From contig CP136063.1 of NCBI GenBank assembly GCA_032622095.1, forward strand, positions 118,686,723 to 118,750,722: a stretch of 64,000 nt of DNA, in the 5' to 3' direction. The position numbers and the translations under genes were made by a program. The notes beneath the pieces are model-generated. The model did no database searches. It saw only the letters and a list, made by a program, of their open reading frames with translations, and was not told the DNA's origin. Position 1 is the stretch's first letter; each line of letters starts with the position of its first letter. This DNA comes from Siphonodentalium dalli. Its lineage: Eukaryota; Mollusca; Scaphopoda; Gadilida; Siphonodentaliidae. Positions 23,690 through 34,534 of this stretch are shown piece after piece.

Positions 23690-24504
23690 GTCGGATCTCT
23701 TCTCGGGCAGGAACAGTTCACGCTCCCCCGATTATGCCGCGGCATTAAATCAATTAGTGGGGAAGCGACCGGTGGCGATGCAGGGGTACTTGGTACCCCC
23801 AGGACATTTGGTCCCACACCGACGCAAGCGGTTCTGTGTGCTGAAGTTTCCAAAATCGCGTGCGAACGTAACGACACCGGCTGGGCGGCCTACGGCGACT
23901 TCGGCATAGGGCAGTGGCCCTACCCAGGAGGTAGCAAGCCCGGTCCCCTTGGTCACGATCTATATAAAGACACGGCCTTGCCTGCCTCTCAGCCGTCTTG
24001 GGGTTTCTGCTGCAATGGCCTCTACCCATCGTTCTGCTTGGACAGGACATTCAGCTTGGTCGGGACCACCTGCATTTGGGGGGGGGGGGGGGGGCTCACC
24101 CCGGTCCGATGGCTCCACCTCCTTCCGGTTATCAGAAGAAACCAGTTTTGGCTATGGGATTCTTCATTTCGACACTGGACTCCAAAATTGGAACTCAGTT
24201 TATCAGCCTTAAAATTCCATGGGAGGTATTTACTCCTCGATTGAGCCATCGCCGGAATGGGCCTCCCTCTAGTGTTTTGTCGTCCATTATTGCAGGTCGT
24301 TCCGACGCTAGGGCAGAGAGCGACATGCTATCCTTACACCCCAAGGCGTCTGAGGCTTTCGATGACGACCCGTCAGCGCACAATACGTCAGACTGTGGGT
24401 CTTTTCGGTCGTCACAGTCTGGCATCGGTAAGGCAGAAGCTGCGGATCGTGATTTCCTATCCACGGATTATCTCATCTATAGGCTTCTTCCTACTGAACT
24501 ATGA
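23690..24504 (+). pseudogene. Degenerate gag-like region of DIRS-like element 1
   Basis: The DNA at 23690-24100 aligns with 53760-54170 in element 3 (shared CAGTTCACGCTC, GATTA-GCC-CGGC, ACACCGGC, AAGGCCTTGCCTGCC, AACCGTCTTGGGGT-like). The frame 23998-24504 continues with AGRSDARAESDMLSLHPKAS and a Ser/Asp-rich stretch whose start matches the GRSVAKAESE block at 26290 and 54360. Low-complexity Ser/Pro/Gly composition suits an ORF1/gag remnant, but no zinc knuckle is seen, and a poly-G run (24078-24094) breaks the frame. Confidence 0.35.
24078..24094. repeat. Poly-G run of 17
   Basis: Seventeen consecutive G inside the gag-like region; its length is uncertain in any assembly and it shifts the frame locally. 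Confidence 0.9.
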
Positions 24505-24837
24505 ACTCTCAAGCCCTCCTGGCACGCCCTGCGCAATCGTACCACCGTCTTCAAAATGCATCGAGAACTCGATCTATCTTACCTGTGATATACATTTCAT
24601 AGGTAAGTGACACGACCCGCAACTGACACACTGGTCAATAGACTTCACAAATGAATGAAGCACATTTACATGGAAAGCATTTCTCTTGTCACGTGCCACA
24701 ACGACCCTGCCAATGGCCTGGCCGACAGAGTACATCTCATGGCTCTTCATACTACTATTACCAATATCAATTTGATTATCTGGCACATGGTAATAAAATT
24801 AACAGGGCACTGCACGCCTATAGACAATAGACAATAA

Positions 24838-25230
24838 CGCGGGCAAAGACGTTTGCACTGTCCATCTCAGCTTTCTAGGAAGCTCATTGACTAGCGTTAT
24901 AGACCGTTCTTTGCAGGCAGGGGACCACCCAGTCCGAGTGGATCCCAACCCCATGGCACCCGATCATACGGGCCTGAAACCATGCTGCCAACTCTGCGCG
25001 CTTCGGTATATGCCGGAATTGTCCTATCAACATTCGACATTAAAAACAGGCAAAGACGTTTGCGCTGTCCAGCTCAGCTTTCGAGGAAGCTCTTTGACTA
25101 GCCATCAAACCTTTCCTTGCAGGCAGGGACCAACCCATATGAGGGGATCCCAACCACATGGCACCAGCCGCCCAATCATAAGGGCCTGAGATCATGCTGA
25201 CAACTCTGCTCGCTTCGGTCTATGCTGGAT
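24838..25230. repeat. Tandem duplication inside DIRS-like element 1
   Basis: A ~200 bp block (GGCAAAGACGTTTGC-CTGTCC, TCTAGGAAGCTC, TGCAGGCAGGG, CATGGCACC, GGGCCTGA-A-CATGCTG) is present twice, at about 24840-25030 and 25047-25215, with moderate divergence. Confidence 0.6.
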
Positions 25231-25686
25231 TTGTCCTATTTTCCTTAAACATGCCTTCAACAGGACCACTTAGGTCGGGGGAGCTCCTCTCCATCATGGC
25301 TCTTAAAATTCAATAAGTAACAACATTATAAAGGGATGTGTGTCCTTTACTAGGAGGATAAAAATTTTCATTTGTTTCCTTAATCAGCGAGCCTTTTTGG
25401 AGGGGGTCTTCCCCTAGTTTGCTGCATGCCTCACACTAACATATCACACACCTAGGTCGTTCTGCTGCATGTTTGGGGGGGAAAGTGACATGATGTTCTG
25501 GGCAGAGGCTCAGAACTGAATATTCCGCATGGTGACAATTTACCCGTGGTTATCATCTGATTACATTGTACATCATTTGAACTGATTTCAGTTGTCAAAG
25601 AGCCAAAGGGCCTTCTGCAATGATCTCATTGTGACTTATAGATCACCTTGATATATAATTTTTATATAATTTTTATATATTTATAT

Positions 25687-26044
25687 CAGTCCTTCCCAGG
25701 AGACGGGAGTGATTGCTCTCGAACCCGTATGCACTCGTAATTTTCAATTCACGTGTGCTAAAATTCGCACCCGTCCTTCTTCACAAAATACTAATGGAGA
25801 CTGTAATTGTTGGTTCAATATTGAACTATTTTAAGGTTTATTTAGATGCTTTACCATCTCAGTGCAACTATGGCATATTAAAGTGTAACTAGACATAGGT
25901 CTATTCCACAATGACTTTTGGTTTGAGCAAAAACCAAACTTACATGTACAATTATGGTATCGTATGGGTGCCATATTACACCCGTCTTCTGCATTACGAG
26001 AGCAAATAAATGCTCTCGGTGTGTTTTCCTCATGGGAAGGACTG
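25687..26044. mobile_element. hAT-like MITE, family C (copy 1)
   Basis: Termini CAGTCCTTCCCAGGAGAC and, inverted, CAGTCCTTCCCATGAGG. Flanks ATTTATAT and TTTATATA share a 7-base TTTATAT, consistent with a 7-8 bp target duplication. A 359 bp copy is at 43933-44291. No coding sequence. Confidence 0.65.
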
Positions 26045-26343
26045 TTTATATACTCGTAAGATTTGTATCACAGGATTTCTGTCGGATATCCTGTGATGCA
26101 TAGGTACCTCAGAGAGGGCTCCCTCTGTTCAGATGGCTTGACTCCATTATCGTTGTACAACCTGTTTGGCCTAATGGGTTCTCAACTCAATCCCTGTGCC
26201 ACAAATTTGGCATCAGGTTCTCTGGCTTTTTCTTTGGCGAATAGCAGTTAGTTAACTTAGGTTGTCTCGCCATCGATGGAGTGGGCCTCCGTCTGCAGGT
26301 CGTTCTGTCGCTAAGGCGGAGAGTGAGTTAGTCTCCTTCCTTC

Positions 26344-26538
26344 ATGATCCTGCATCATGGGACCTTGACGGGTGGGACCTTAGAACAGACAGCTGAAGAA
26401 GACGACACAGAGAGGAACGAAGAGTTTCTTCTAACGTTATACTTGCTCGGTTCGCTCGCAACTATGCATTGGATGGCACCTCATGGGATGTTTGGGGGGC
26501 GGTACACATTTGAGCAATATAGCACTCTAACTATATGA
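26344..26538 (+). pseudogene. Coding remnant at the 3' part of DIRS-like element 1
   Basis: A short frame with EEDDTERNEEFLLTLYLLGS and LATMHWMAPHGMFGGRYTFE. The DNA is repeated in element 3 (54430-54590) and, more diverged, in element 2 (45800-45960). It lies directly upstream of the internal complementary region in all three, where DIRS elements carry the end of their last reading frame. No recombinase motif is visible. The part from 26402 is duplicated at 30131. Confidence 0.3.
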
Positions 26539-26673
26539 GTTATTTCACGTAAATAATCCTAACAGATTCATTAAAGTGTTCATATATGGTACAATCTGTT
26601 TTAGAAGAGTACCTTTACTCAAAATTTGGCTATTAACTTTATTGCTCGTGCCTCCTCCTGGGCTTGCATTCTA

Positions 26674-26773
26674 ATCCATATAGTTCAGTGTGAGGGCTTC
26701 CTTTGGCGGAAATATGATATTTAAAAAAAATATAATATATATTTCCTTAAAGAAAGCCTGAACACTGAACTAT
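26674..26773. repeat. Internal complementary region of DIRS-like element 1
   Basis: 26674-26713 is the reverse complement of the element's left tip (start at 21809), 26714-26716 is ATG (complement of CAT), and 26717-26773 is the reverse complement of its right tip (end at 27050), with two or three mismatches. It therefore equals the right and left ends joined through the CAT found at the insertion site. It is preceded by a conserved TGCCTCCTCCTGGGCTTGCA and followed by CCCTCCCATGGCGGTGCCAT in all three elements. A second copy, by duplication, is at 30403-30502. Confidence 0.85.
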
Positions 26774-27050
26774 CATAGGGCCCTCCCATGGCGGTGCCAT
26801 TCCCAACCCCGCGACTCGCCAATCTTCTGATTGAGTTGAAAATAAACTGGCTAATTCAATCTGTACAGTGAATTATATTGGGACTGCGCATGCGTGACTG
26901 ATGCCGAGGCAAGCCACTGACCATTAGTTACCGTAGGCGACCAAAAAGTTAACCCTTTTCTGCTATGGTTTACAAACGCAGGACATCTATCCATATAGTT
27001 CAGTGTTCAGGCTTTCTTTAAGGAAATATATATTATATTTTTAAAAATAT

Positions 27051-27637
27051 CATTTTGGGGTCATTCAGCAAAAAAACATGGCCACCAGCAGCCATTTTGG
27101 ATTTCAAAATTCAATCCATTGGCGCGGGCTGCAGGTCATACTGCTCGTCTGATCATCATGAAATTTGCCATGGATGTTAATATTGACAGGTAGATGGGAA
27201 CGAGTCATTTTGGGGTCGTTCGGCCAAAAAACATGGCCGCCAGCAGCCATCTTGGATTTTACTCTTTGCATGACTAAATCCTTTGGCGCGGGCTACAGGT
27301 CGTAGCTTTGGTCAGATCTTCATGAAATTTGTCATGGATGTTAACAATGACATGTAGATGGGAACGAGTCGTTTTGGGGTCATTCGGCCAAAATGCATGG
27401 CCGCCAGCGGTCATTTTGGATTTCAAAATTCAATCCATTGGTGCAGGCTACAGGTCATACTGCTTGTCTGATCATCATGTAATTTGTACTTGATGTTAAT
27501 ATTGACATGTAGATGGGAACGAGTCATTTTGGGGTCGTTCGGTCAAAAAACATGGCCGCCAGCAGCCATCTTGGATTTTACTCTTTGCATGACTAAATCC
27601 TTTCGCACGGGCTACAGGTCGTAGCTTTGGTCAGATC
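27051..27637 (+). repeat. Satellite S array
   Basis: About four units of the ~160 bp satellite (CATGGCCGCCAGCAGCC, GACATGTAGATGGGAACGAG). It resumes exactly where 21808 broke off, showing that the DIRS-like element was inserted into a continuous array. The copy at 30780-31366 is the duplicate. Confidence 0.9.
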
Positions 27638-28385
27638 ACAGGAGCTTGGAATTTGGTCAAAACCCCTCTTTTATTGGCGGAACCACCACCCGGGGCCATA
27701 GGCCACGGAAGGAACGAAACAACAAATTGTTGCCACCCATTTTGAACTCAACTGTATTCCTACAAAAAATATAATTTCACTAAAAACTTTTGGTACCTCT
27801 TACACCTTAGATGCCAATCTACAACATTCATAATATTTTTCCAGTTCTTCGAAAATGCACTTTATTTCGGTAATGTATTATAAATTCACCAACAAGACAA
27901 ATCTGCGACTTCTACATCACCTGTTTTAGAAATGGAAACGACACAAAACCATTTTACCGGAATAACAAAGTCGGAACGAAATAAAATCGAAACCTAAATT
28001 TAAAGCCCGCGAAATTCAAAAATATTTGAAAGTGCGTGCGTTTTTCGAACTTAGGCGCCGGAAAACTTAAATCAGTTTATGTTTGCGTCATACCGGTATG
28101 CTCGTTTTTGAAGATCTAATCCTGATGTTTTGTGCATTTTCCTGAAAATTTCTGTATTTTTCTGTGTCTGCTGTTATCATCTCATGAAAATGACGACTAC
28201 CCAAAAAGATATTCTTTATTTGACTGAATGGTAATTTGTACAAATATTTCACATATAATTTATTTCTATTTATGGTATTGTTTTTTTCTTCTTGTTTTAT
28301 GTTCGTTATGTACCGGTAGGCCTATATGTACTACTTTACTTTGTAATGCTACTGGTTGCAATGATTGGTCATAAGGGGACCAAAA

Positions 28386-28420
<35 letters not shown>

Positions 28421-30130
28421 ATAGGAGCTTGTGTCGCGCTCCGTTGTATTGGCCTAAAATATCCATCATATAATAGTAATCAACCCACTGATTACTGGTC
28501 GAATATCACGAAGTAGAAGACAAAGATATATAGACTCACGGGGAGGCCTGGTATATATGCCTATGCATGAAGCGATTCCTTTGTGCGTTTTGGTGCAGAT
28601 TCGTTGCCAGAATATCTTAATTATTTCCACATAAAATGCTGTTTTTAACTAGTTCTGACGAACAAATATATGTCTTAGTTGATGAGAGAAGACATTTTTC
28701 TTGAGTTAGGTAACGATATTGGCCATGCATATATAGAACGAGTGTTTAGTTTCGCGAAATTCAAAATTGTCAATGTAGGGTACAAAAACTCGCCATTAAT
28801 ATGCCAAATACAGTAACAAAATGTAATAAGATTCTTTAATGTAAGAGCACAAAATTAACCTGCGTATTCTTTACAGTATACGTTTTATTTGTGCGTTTGC
28901 AAGTTGTAATGCAAACTGGTTTACCGAATAACTAGTTTATAAATTTGAGTTAGTGATAAACTCGCTAACATAAATTTTATTTAATAAGCAATTATAAGTA
29001 TTGTCAACTGTACCGGTGCCAGGATCTATAAATAGTATATGTCACTCGTAACTCGTGTGTCGTAACGAATCAGCACCAAAACTCTCAAAGAATGGCTTTA
29101 TGCATATGATTATATAGCCTGTGCTCATGAATTGGAAATTCAATTTTTAAATTCAAGACAGCTAGCCACCATCGGCAACACCATCGGCATTGTTTTTCTC
29201 AAAATAAAAAATACCAAAAATATATTAAAAACATTACTTAATATAACTTTCACTGATGGGGTCATTGTCACAAGGCTCCGCGATCCGATCACATTCGTAG
29301 CCAGGTTTTTTAATCGATCACAAATGTAGCCAGCTTTTCTATGGCGATCACATTTGTAGCCAGCTTTTCATATTCAGGCGAGCCTCAATGAACACGATCA
29401 GGTTAATCTAATTTTTCTGAGTTGATGGATGAACAACAACTTGAATTTAGTTTTGATATAAGTTCATCTAATAACCTGATGTTTCGGATCAATGTCGTTG
29501 GAATGCTCGAATTATATTCCAATATAAGTTGATAAACGAAGTCAGTTTTGGAGCATGACGTCGACATTTTAGTCACGAACATGATGACGTCATATTTCGG
29601 GCAATATAAACCACAAATTAGAAAAGCTGACTACGAATGTGATCGCCGGTGAAATAAGCTGGCTACACTGGCTACGAATGTGACCGGAGCCTTGTGACAA
29701 TGACCCCATCGGCGTAACTTTCATGATCGATGAAACGAGTGGCTGAAATCTGACGGCGGCCATGTTTCTATGACTAATTTCACGACGATCGCACCAATGT
29801 TACAGTCTCTAGCAATGATTCGTTCTCATTTTGATACCAATGTCATGACCCATGAACAATTTCACGATGATCGGTTCATCGACATAGGCCTAGGCTCTAG
29901 GCAGTGTTATTGATTTAATTATATATGCGGTGTTGTCGCTGAAATCCGACGGCAGCCATGTTTCTTTGAGAATTCACACCAAAATGACTCGTTCCCATCT
30001 ACATGTCAATGTCAACCTCCGTGACAAATTTAATTATGATCGGACCAACACTGCGACCTCTTGCCCGTGCTAAATGATGCAATTTTGAAATCCAAGACGG
30101 CTGTTGGCGGCCATGTTTTTTCATGCAAAT
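27638..30130. mobile_element. Mutator-like element, truncated duplicate copy
   Basis: Left inverted repeat ACAGGAGCTTGGAATT... as in 31367, running to the duplication breakpoint; the right end is missing from this copy. It includes a copy of the nested element (29253-29714). Confidence 0.75.
28388..28421. repeat. (CT)n microsatellite
   Basis: A nearly pure CT run inside the Mutator-like element, duplicated at about 32119-32152. The apparent hydrophobic open frame over it is repeat translation. Confidence 0.95.
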
Positions 30131-32117
30131 ACGACACAGAGAGGAACGAAGAGTTTCTTCTAACGTTATACTTGCTCGGTTCGCTCGCAACTATGCATTG
30201 GATGGCACCTCATGGGATGTTTGGGGGGCGGTACACATTTGAGCAATATAGCACTCTAACTATATGAGTTATTTCACGTAAATAATCCTAACAGATTCAT
30301 TAAAGTGTTCATATATGGTACAATCTGTTTTAGAAGAGTACCTTTACTCAAAATTTGGCTATTAACTTTATTGCTCGTGCCTCCTCCTGGGCTTGCATTC
30401 TAATCCATATAGTTCAGTGTGAGGGCTTCCTTTGGCGGAAATATGATATTTTTAAAAAATATAATATATATTTCCTTAAAGAAAGCCTGAACACTGAACT
30501 ATCATAGGGCCCTCCCATGGCGGTGCCATTCCCAACCCCGCGACTCGCCAATCTTCTGATTGAGTTGAAAATAAACTGGCTAATTCAATCTGTACAGTGA
30601 ATTATATTGGGACTGCGCATGCGTGACTGATGCCGAGGCAAGCCACTGACCATTAGTTACCGTAGGCGACCAAAAAGTTAACCCTTTTCTGCTATGGTTT
30701 ACAAACGCAGGACATCTATCCATATAGTTCAGTGTTCAGGCTTTCTTTAAGGAAATATATATTATATTTTTAAAAATATCATTTTGGGGTCATTCAGCAA
30801 AAAAACATGGCCACCAGCAGCCATTTTGGATTTCAAAATTCAATCCATTGGCGCGGGCTGCAGGTCATACTGCTCGTCTGATCATCATGAAATTTGTCAT
30901 GGATGTTAATATTGACATGTAGATGGGAACGAGTCATTTTGGGGTCGTTCGGCCAAAAAACATGGCCGCCAGCAGCCATCTTGGATTTTACTCTTTGCAT
31001 GACTAAATCCTTTGGCGCGGGCTACAGGTCGTAGCTTTGGTCAGATCTTCATGAAATTTGTCATGGATGTTAACAATGACATGTAGATGGGAACGAGTCG
31101 TTTTGGGGTCATTCGGCCAAAATGCATGGCCGCCAGCGGTCATTTTGGATTTCAAAATTCAATCCATTGGTGCAGGCTACAGGTCATACTGCTTGTCTGA
31201 TCATCATGTAATTTGTACTTGATGTTAATATTGACATGTAGATGGGAACGAGTCATTTTGGGGTCGTTCGGTCAAAAAACATGGCCGCCAGCAGCCATCT
31301 TGGATTTTACTCTTTGCATGACTAAATCCTTTCGCACGGGCTACAGGTCGTAGCTTTGGTCAGATCACAGGAGCTTGGAATTTGGTCAAAACCCCTCTTT
31401 TATTGGCGGAACCACCACCCGGGGCCATAGGCCACGGAAGGAACGAAACAACAAATTGTTGCCACCCATTTTGAACTCAACTGTATTCCTACAAAAAATA
31501 TAATTTCACTAAAAACTTTTGGTACCTCTTACACCTTAGATGCCAATCTACAACATTCATAATATTTTTCCAGTTCTTCGAAAATGCACTTTATTTCGGT
31601 AATGTATTATAAATTCACCAACAAGACAAATCTGCGACTTCTACATCACCTGTTTTAGAAATGGAAACGACACAAAACCATTTTACCGGAATAACAAAGT
31701 CGGAACGAAATAAAATCGAAACCTAAATTTAAAGCCCGCGAAATTCAAAAATATTTGAAAGTGCGTGCGTTTTTCGAACTTAGGCGCCGGAAAACTTAAA
31801 TCAGTTTATGTTTGCGTCATACTACCGGTATGCTCGTTTTTGAAGATCTAATCCTGATGTTTTGTGCATTTTCCTGAAAATTTCTGTATTTTTCTGTGTC
31901 TGCTGTTATCATCTCATGAAAATGACGACTACCCAAAAAGATATTCTTTATTTGACTGAATGGTAATTTGTACAAATATTTCACATATAATTTATTTCTA
32001 TTTATGGTATTGTTTTTTTCTTCTTGTTTTATGTTCGTTATGTACCGGTAGGCCTATATGTACTACTTTACTTTGTAATGCTACTGGTTGCAATGATTGG
32101 TCATAAGGGGACCAAAA

Positions 32118-32152
<35 letters not shown>

Positions 32153-33862
32153 ATAGGAGCTTGTGTCGCGCTCCGTTGTATTGGCCTAAAATATCCATCA
32201 TATAATAGTAATCAACCCACTGATTACTGGTCGAATATCACGAAGTAGAAGACAAAGATATATAGACTCACGGGGAGGCCTGGTATATATGCCTATGCAT
32301 GAAGCGATTCCTTTGTGCGTTTTGGTGCAGATTCGTTGCCAGAATATCTTAATTATTTCCACATAAAATGCTGTTTTTAACTAGTTCTGACGAACAAATA
32401 TATGTCTTAGTTGATGAGAGAAGACATTTTTCTTGAGTTAGGTAACGATATTGGCCATGCATATATAGAACGAGTGTTTAGTTTCGCGAAATTCAAAATT
32501 GTCAATGTAGGGTACAAAAACTCGCCATTAATATGCCAAATACAGTAACAAAATGTAATAAGATTCTTTAATGTAAGAGCACAAAATTAACCTGCGTATT
32601 CTTTACAGTATACGTTTTATTTGTGCGTTTGCAAGTTGTAATGCAAACTGGTTTACCGAATAACTAGTTTATAAATTTGAGTTAGTGATAAACTCGCTAA
32701 CATAAATTTTATTTAATAAGCAATTATAAGTATTGTCAACTGTACCGGTGCCAGGATCTATAAATAGTATATGTCACTCGTAACTCGTGTGTCGTAACGA
32801 ATCAGCACCAAAACTCTCAAAGAATGGCTTTATGCATATGATTATATAGCCTGTGCTCATGAATTGGAAATTCAATTTTTAAATTCAAGACAGCTAGCCA
32901 CCATCGGCAACACCATCGGCATTGTTTTTCTCAAAATAAAAAATACCAAAAATATATTAAAAACATTACTTAATATAACTTTCACTGATGGGGTCATTGT
33001 CACAAGGCTCCGCGATCCGATCACATTCGTAGCCAGGTTTTTTAATCGATCACAAATGTAGCCAGCTTTTCTATGGCGATCACATTTGTAGCCAGCTTTT
33101 CATATTCAGGCGAGCCTCAATGAACACGATCAGGTTAATCTAATTTTTCTGAGTTGATGGATGAACAACAACTTGAATTTAGTTTTGATATAAGTTCATC
33201 TAATAACCTGATGTTTCGGATCAATGTCGTTGGAATGCTCGAATTATATTCCAATATAAGTTGATAAACGAAGTCAGTTTTGGAGCATGACGTCGACATT
33301 TTAGTCACGAACATGATGACGTCATATTTCGGGCAATATAAACCACAAATTAGAAAAGCTGACTACGAATGTGATCGCCGGTGAAATAAGCTGGCTACAC
33401 TGGCTACGAATGTGACCGGAGCCTTGTGACAATGACCCCATCGGCGTAACTTTCATGATCGATGAAACGAGTGGCTGAAATCTGACGGCGGCCATGTTTC
33501 TATGACTAATTTCACGACGATCGCACCAATGTTACAGTCTCTAGCAATGATTCGTTCTCATTTTGATACCAATGTCATGACCCATGAACAATTTCACGAT
33601 GATCGGTTCATCGACATAGGCCTAGGCTCTAGGCAGTGTTATTGATTTAATTATATATGCGGTGTTGTCGCTGAAATCCGACGGCAGCCATGTTTCTTTG
33701 AGAATTCACACCAAAATGACTCGTTCCCATCTACATGTCAATGTCAACCTCCGTGACAAATTTAATTATGATCGGACCAACACTGCGACCTCTTGCCCGT
33801 GCTAAATGATGCAATTTTGAAATCCAAGACGGCTGTTGGCGGCCATGTTTTTTCATGCAAAT
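30131..33862 (+). repeat. Tandem segmental duplication, unit 2 (3732 bp)
   Basis: Copy of 26402-30130. It starts abruptly inside the Mutator-like element at ACG (30131-30133) and continues with the DIRS 3' sequence. After its end at 33862 the sequence continues into the right part of the Mutator-like element, so only this second copy is complete at the right. Confidence 0.93.
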
Positions 33863-34525
33863 ACGCCCAAAATGACTCGGTGTCGTCTATATATCAATGT
33901 CATGATCGATGAAAAATTTCGTGATGATAGGAGCATCGACACAGGCTCTAGGCTGTGTTATTGATTCAGATTTATCTAGTATTATCACTTAAATCCAAGA
34001 TGGCTGCCAGCGGCCATGTTTTTATGCAAATGAGCCCAAAATGATTCGTTCCCATCTAGACACCAATGTTATCATCCATCAAAAAGTTCATGATGATCAG
34101 TGCATCGGTACGGTCTTGTAATAAACATGTAACAGCAGCTATGTTCGAAATTATAAATGGTACTTTCATGCTATCCGTCTCCGGATCATAGTTTTAAAGT
34201 TTCCGCATATTTCGGTACTAGTTCCGCTACTCAGATTCTAAAACGGGTGATGTAGAAGTCGCAGATTTGTCTTGTTGGTGAATTTACAATACATTACCGA
34301 AATAAAGTGAGGTTTTCGAAGAACTGGAAAAATATACCTATGGAATGTTGTAGATTGGCATCTAAGGTGTAAGAGGTACCAAAAGTTTTTAGTGAAAATA
34401 TATTTTTTGTAGGAATACAGTTGAGTTCAAAATGGGTGGCAACAATTTGTTGTTTCGTTCCTTCAGGTCCCGGGTGGTGGTTCCGCCAATAAAAGAGGGG
34501 TTTTGACCTAATTCCAAGCTCCTGT
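31367..34525. mobile_element. Mutator-like (long-TIR) element, complete
   Basis: Inverted repeats of about 290 bases (31367-31659 and 34236-34525) starting ACAGGAGCTTGGAATT. The 9 bp target duplication GGTCAGATC lies at 31358-31366 and 34526-34534, inside satellite S. Long TIRs and a 9 bp duplication suit Mutator-like elements (Merlin is an alternative). The 3.16 kb interior has a (CT)n run, a nested 462 bp element and, at 33690-34110, diverged satellite S units in inverted orientation. No transposase is seen, so it is non-autonomous. Confidence 0.78.
32976..33455. mobile_element. Nested MITE with 9 bp target duplication
   Basis: The 9-mer TAACTTTCA at 32976-32984 and 33447-33455 flanks a 462 bp element with inverted ends containing GATGGGGTCATTGTCACAAG then GCTCCG. 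Inside, repeats with CACATTCGTAGCCAG or CACATTTGTAGCCAGCTTTT occur in both orientations. A duplicate is at 29253-29714. Likely another Mutator-type MITE. Confidence 0.7.
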
Positions 34526-34534
34526 GGTCAGATC

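Larger units (their letters stand above)
21809..27050 (+). mobile_element. DIRS-like element 1 (non-autonomous)
   Basis: Inserted in a satellite unit: GGGAACGAGT-CAT before, CAT-TTTGGGGTC after, so the trinucleotide CAT is shared. Left terminus: ATTTCCGCCAAAGGAAGCCC. Right terminus (reversed): ATTTCCTTAAAGAAAGCCTG. After these unequal tips the two ends are long inverted repeats of each other (about 21840-22010 against 26836-27000; shared GTTAACTTTTTGGTCGCC, GCATGCGCAGTCCC). Just inside the right end lies an internal complementary region (26674-26773). This architecture is that of DIRS tyrosine-recombinase retrotransposons. The interior has only gag-like fragments; reverse transcriptase and recombinase motifs were not recognised. 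A 358 bp MITE (25687) is inserted in it. Confidence 0.72.
26402..30130 (+). repeat. Tandem segmental duplication, unit 1 (3729 bp)
   Basis: This unit and 30131-33862 are nearly identical; I noted only about four substitutions and one 3-base insertion (ACT near 31821). It contains the 3' end of DIRS-like element 1, 590 bp of satellite S, and the left four-fifths of the Mutator-like element. The breakpoint shows a 3-base microhomology, ACG. Confidence 0.93.

Noticed and set aside
24887-25189. A 100-codon open frame in DIRS-like element 1.
   Set aside because: It runs across an internal tandem duplication, gives a repeated low-information peptide, and has no counterpart frame in elements 2 or 3.
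21805-27053. A classical 4 bp target duplication TCAT around DIRS-like element 1.
   Set aside because: The internal junction and element 2 (TTT) fit a shared trinucleotide better; the extra T is part of the element tip.
28292-28516. Hydrophobic 74-codon frame (and its copy at 32024).
   Set aside because: It is largely a translated (CT)n microsatellite inside a Mutator-like element; the second copy is only the tandem duplication.
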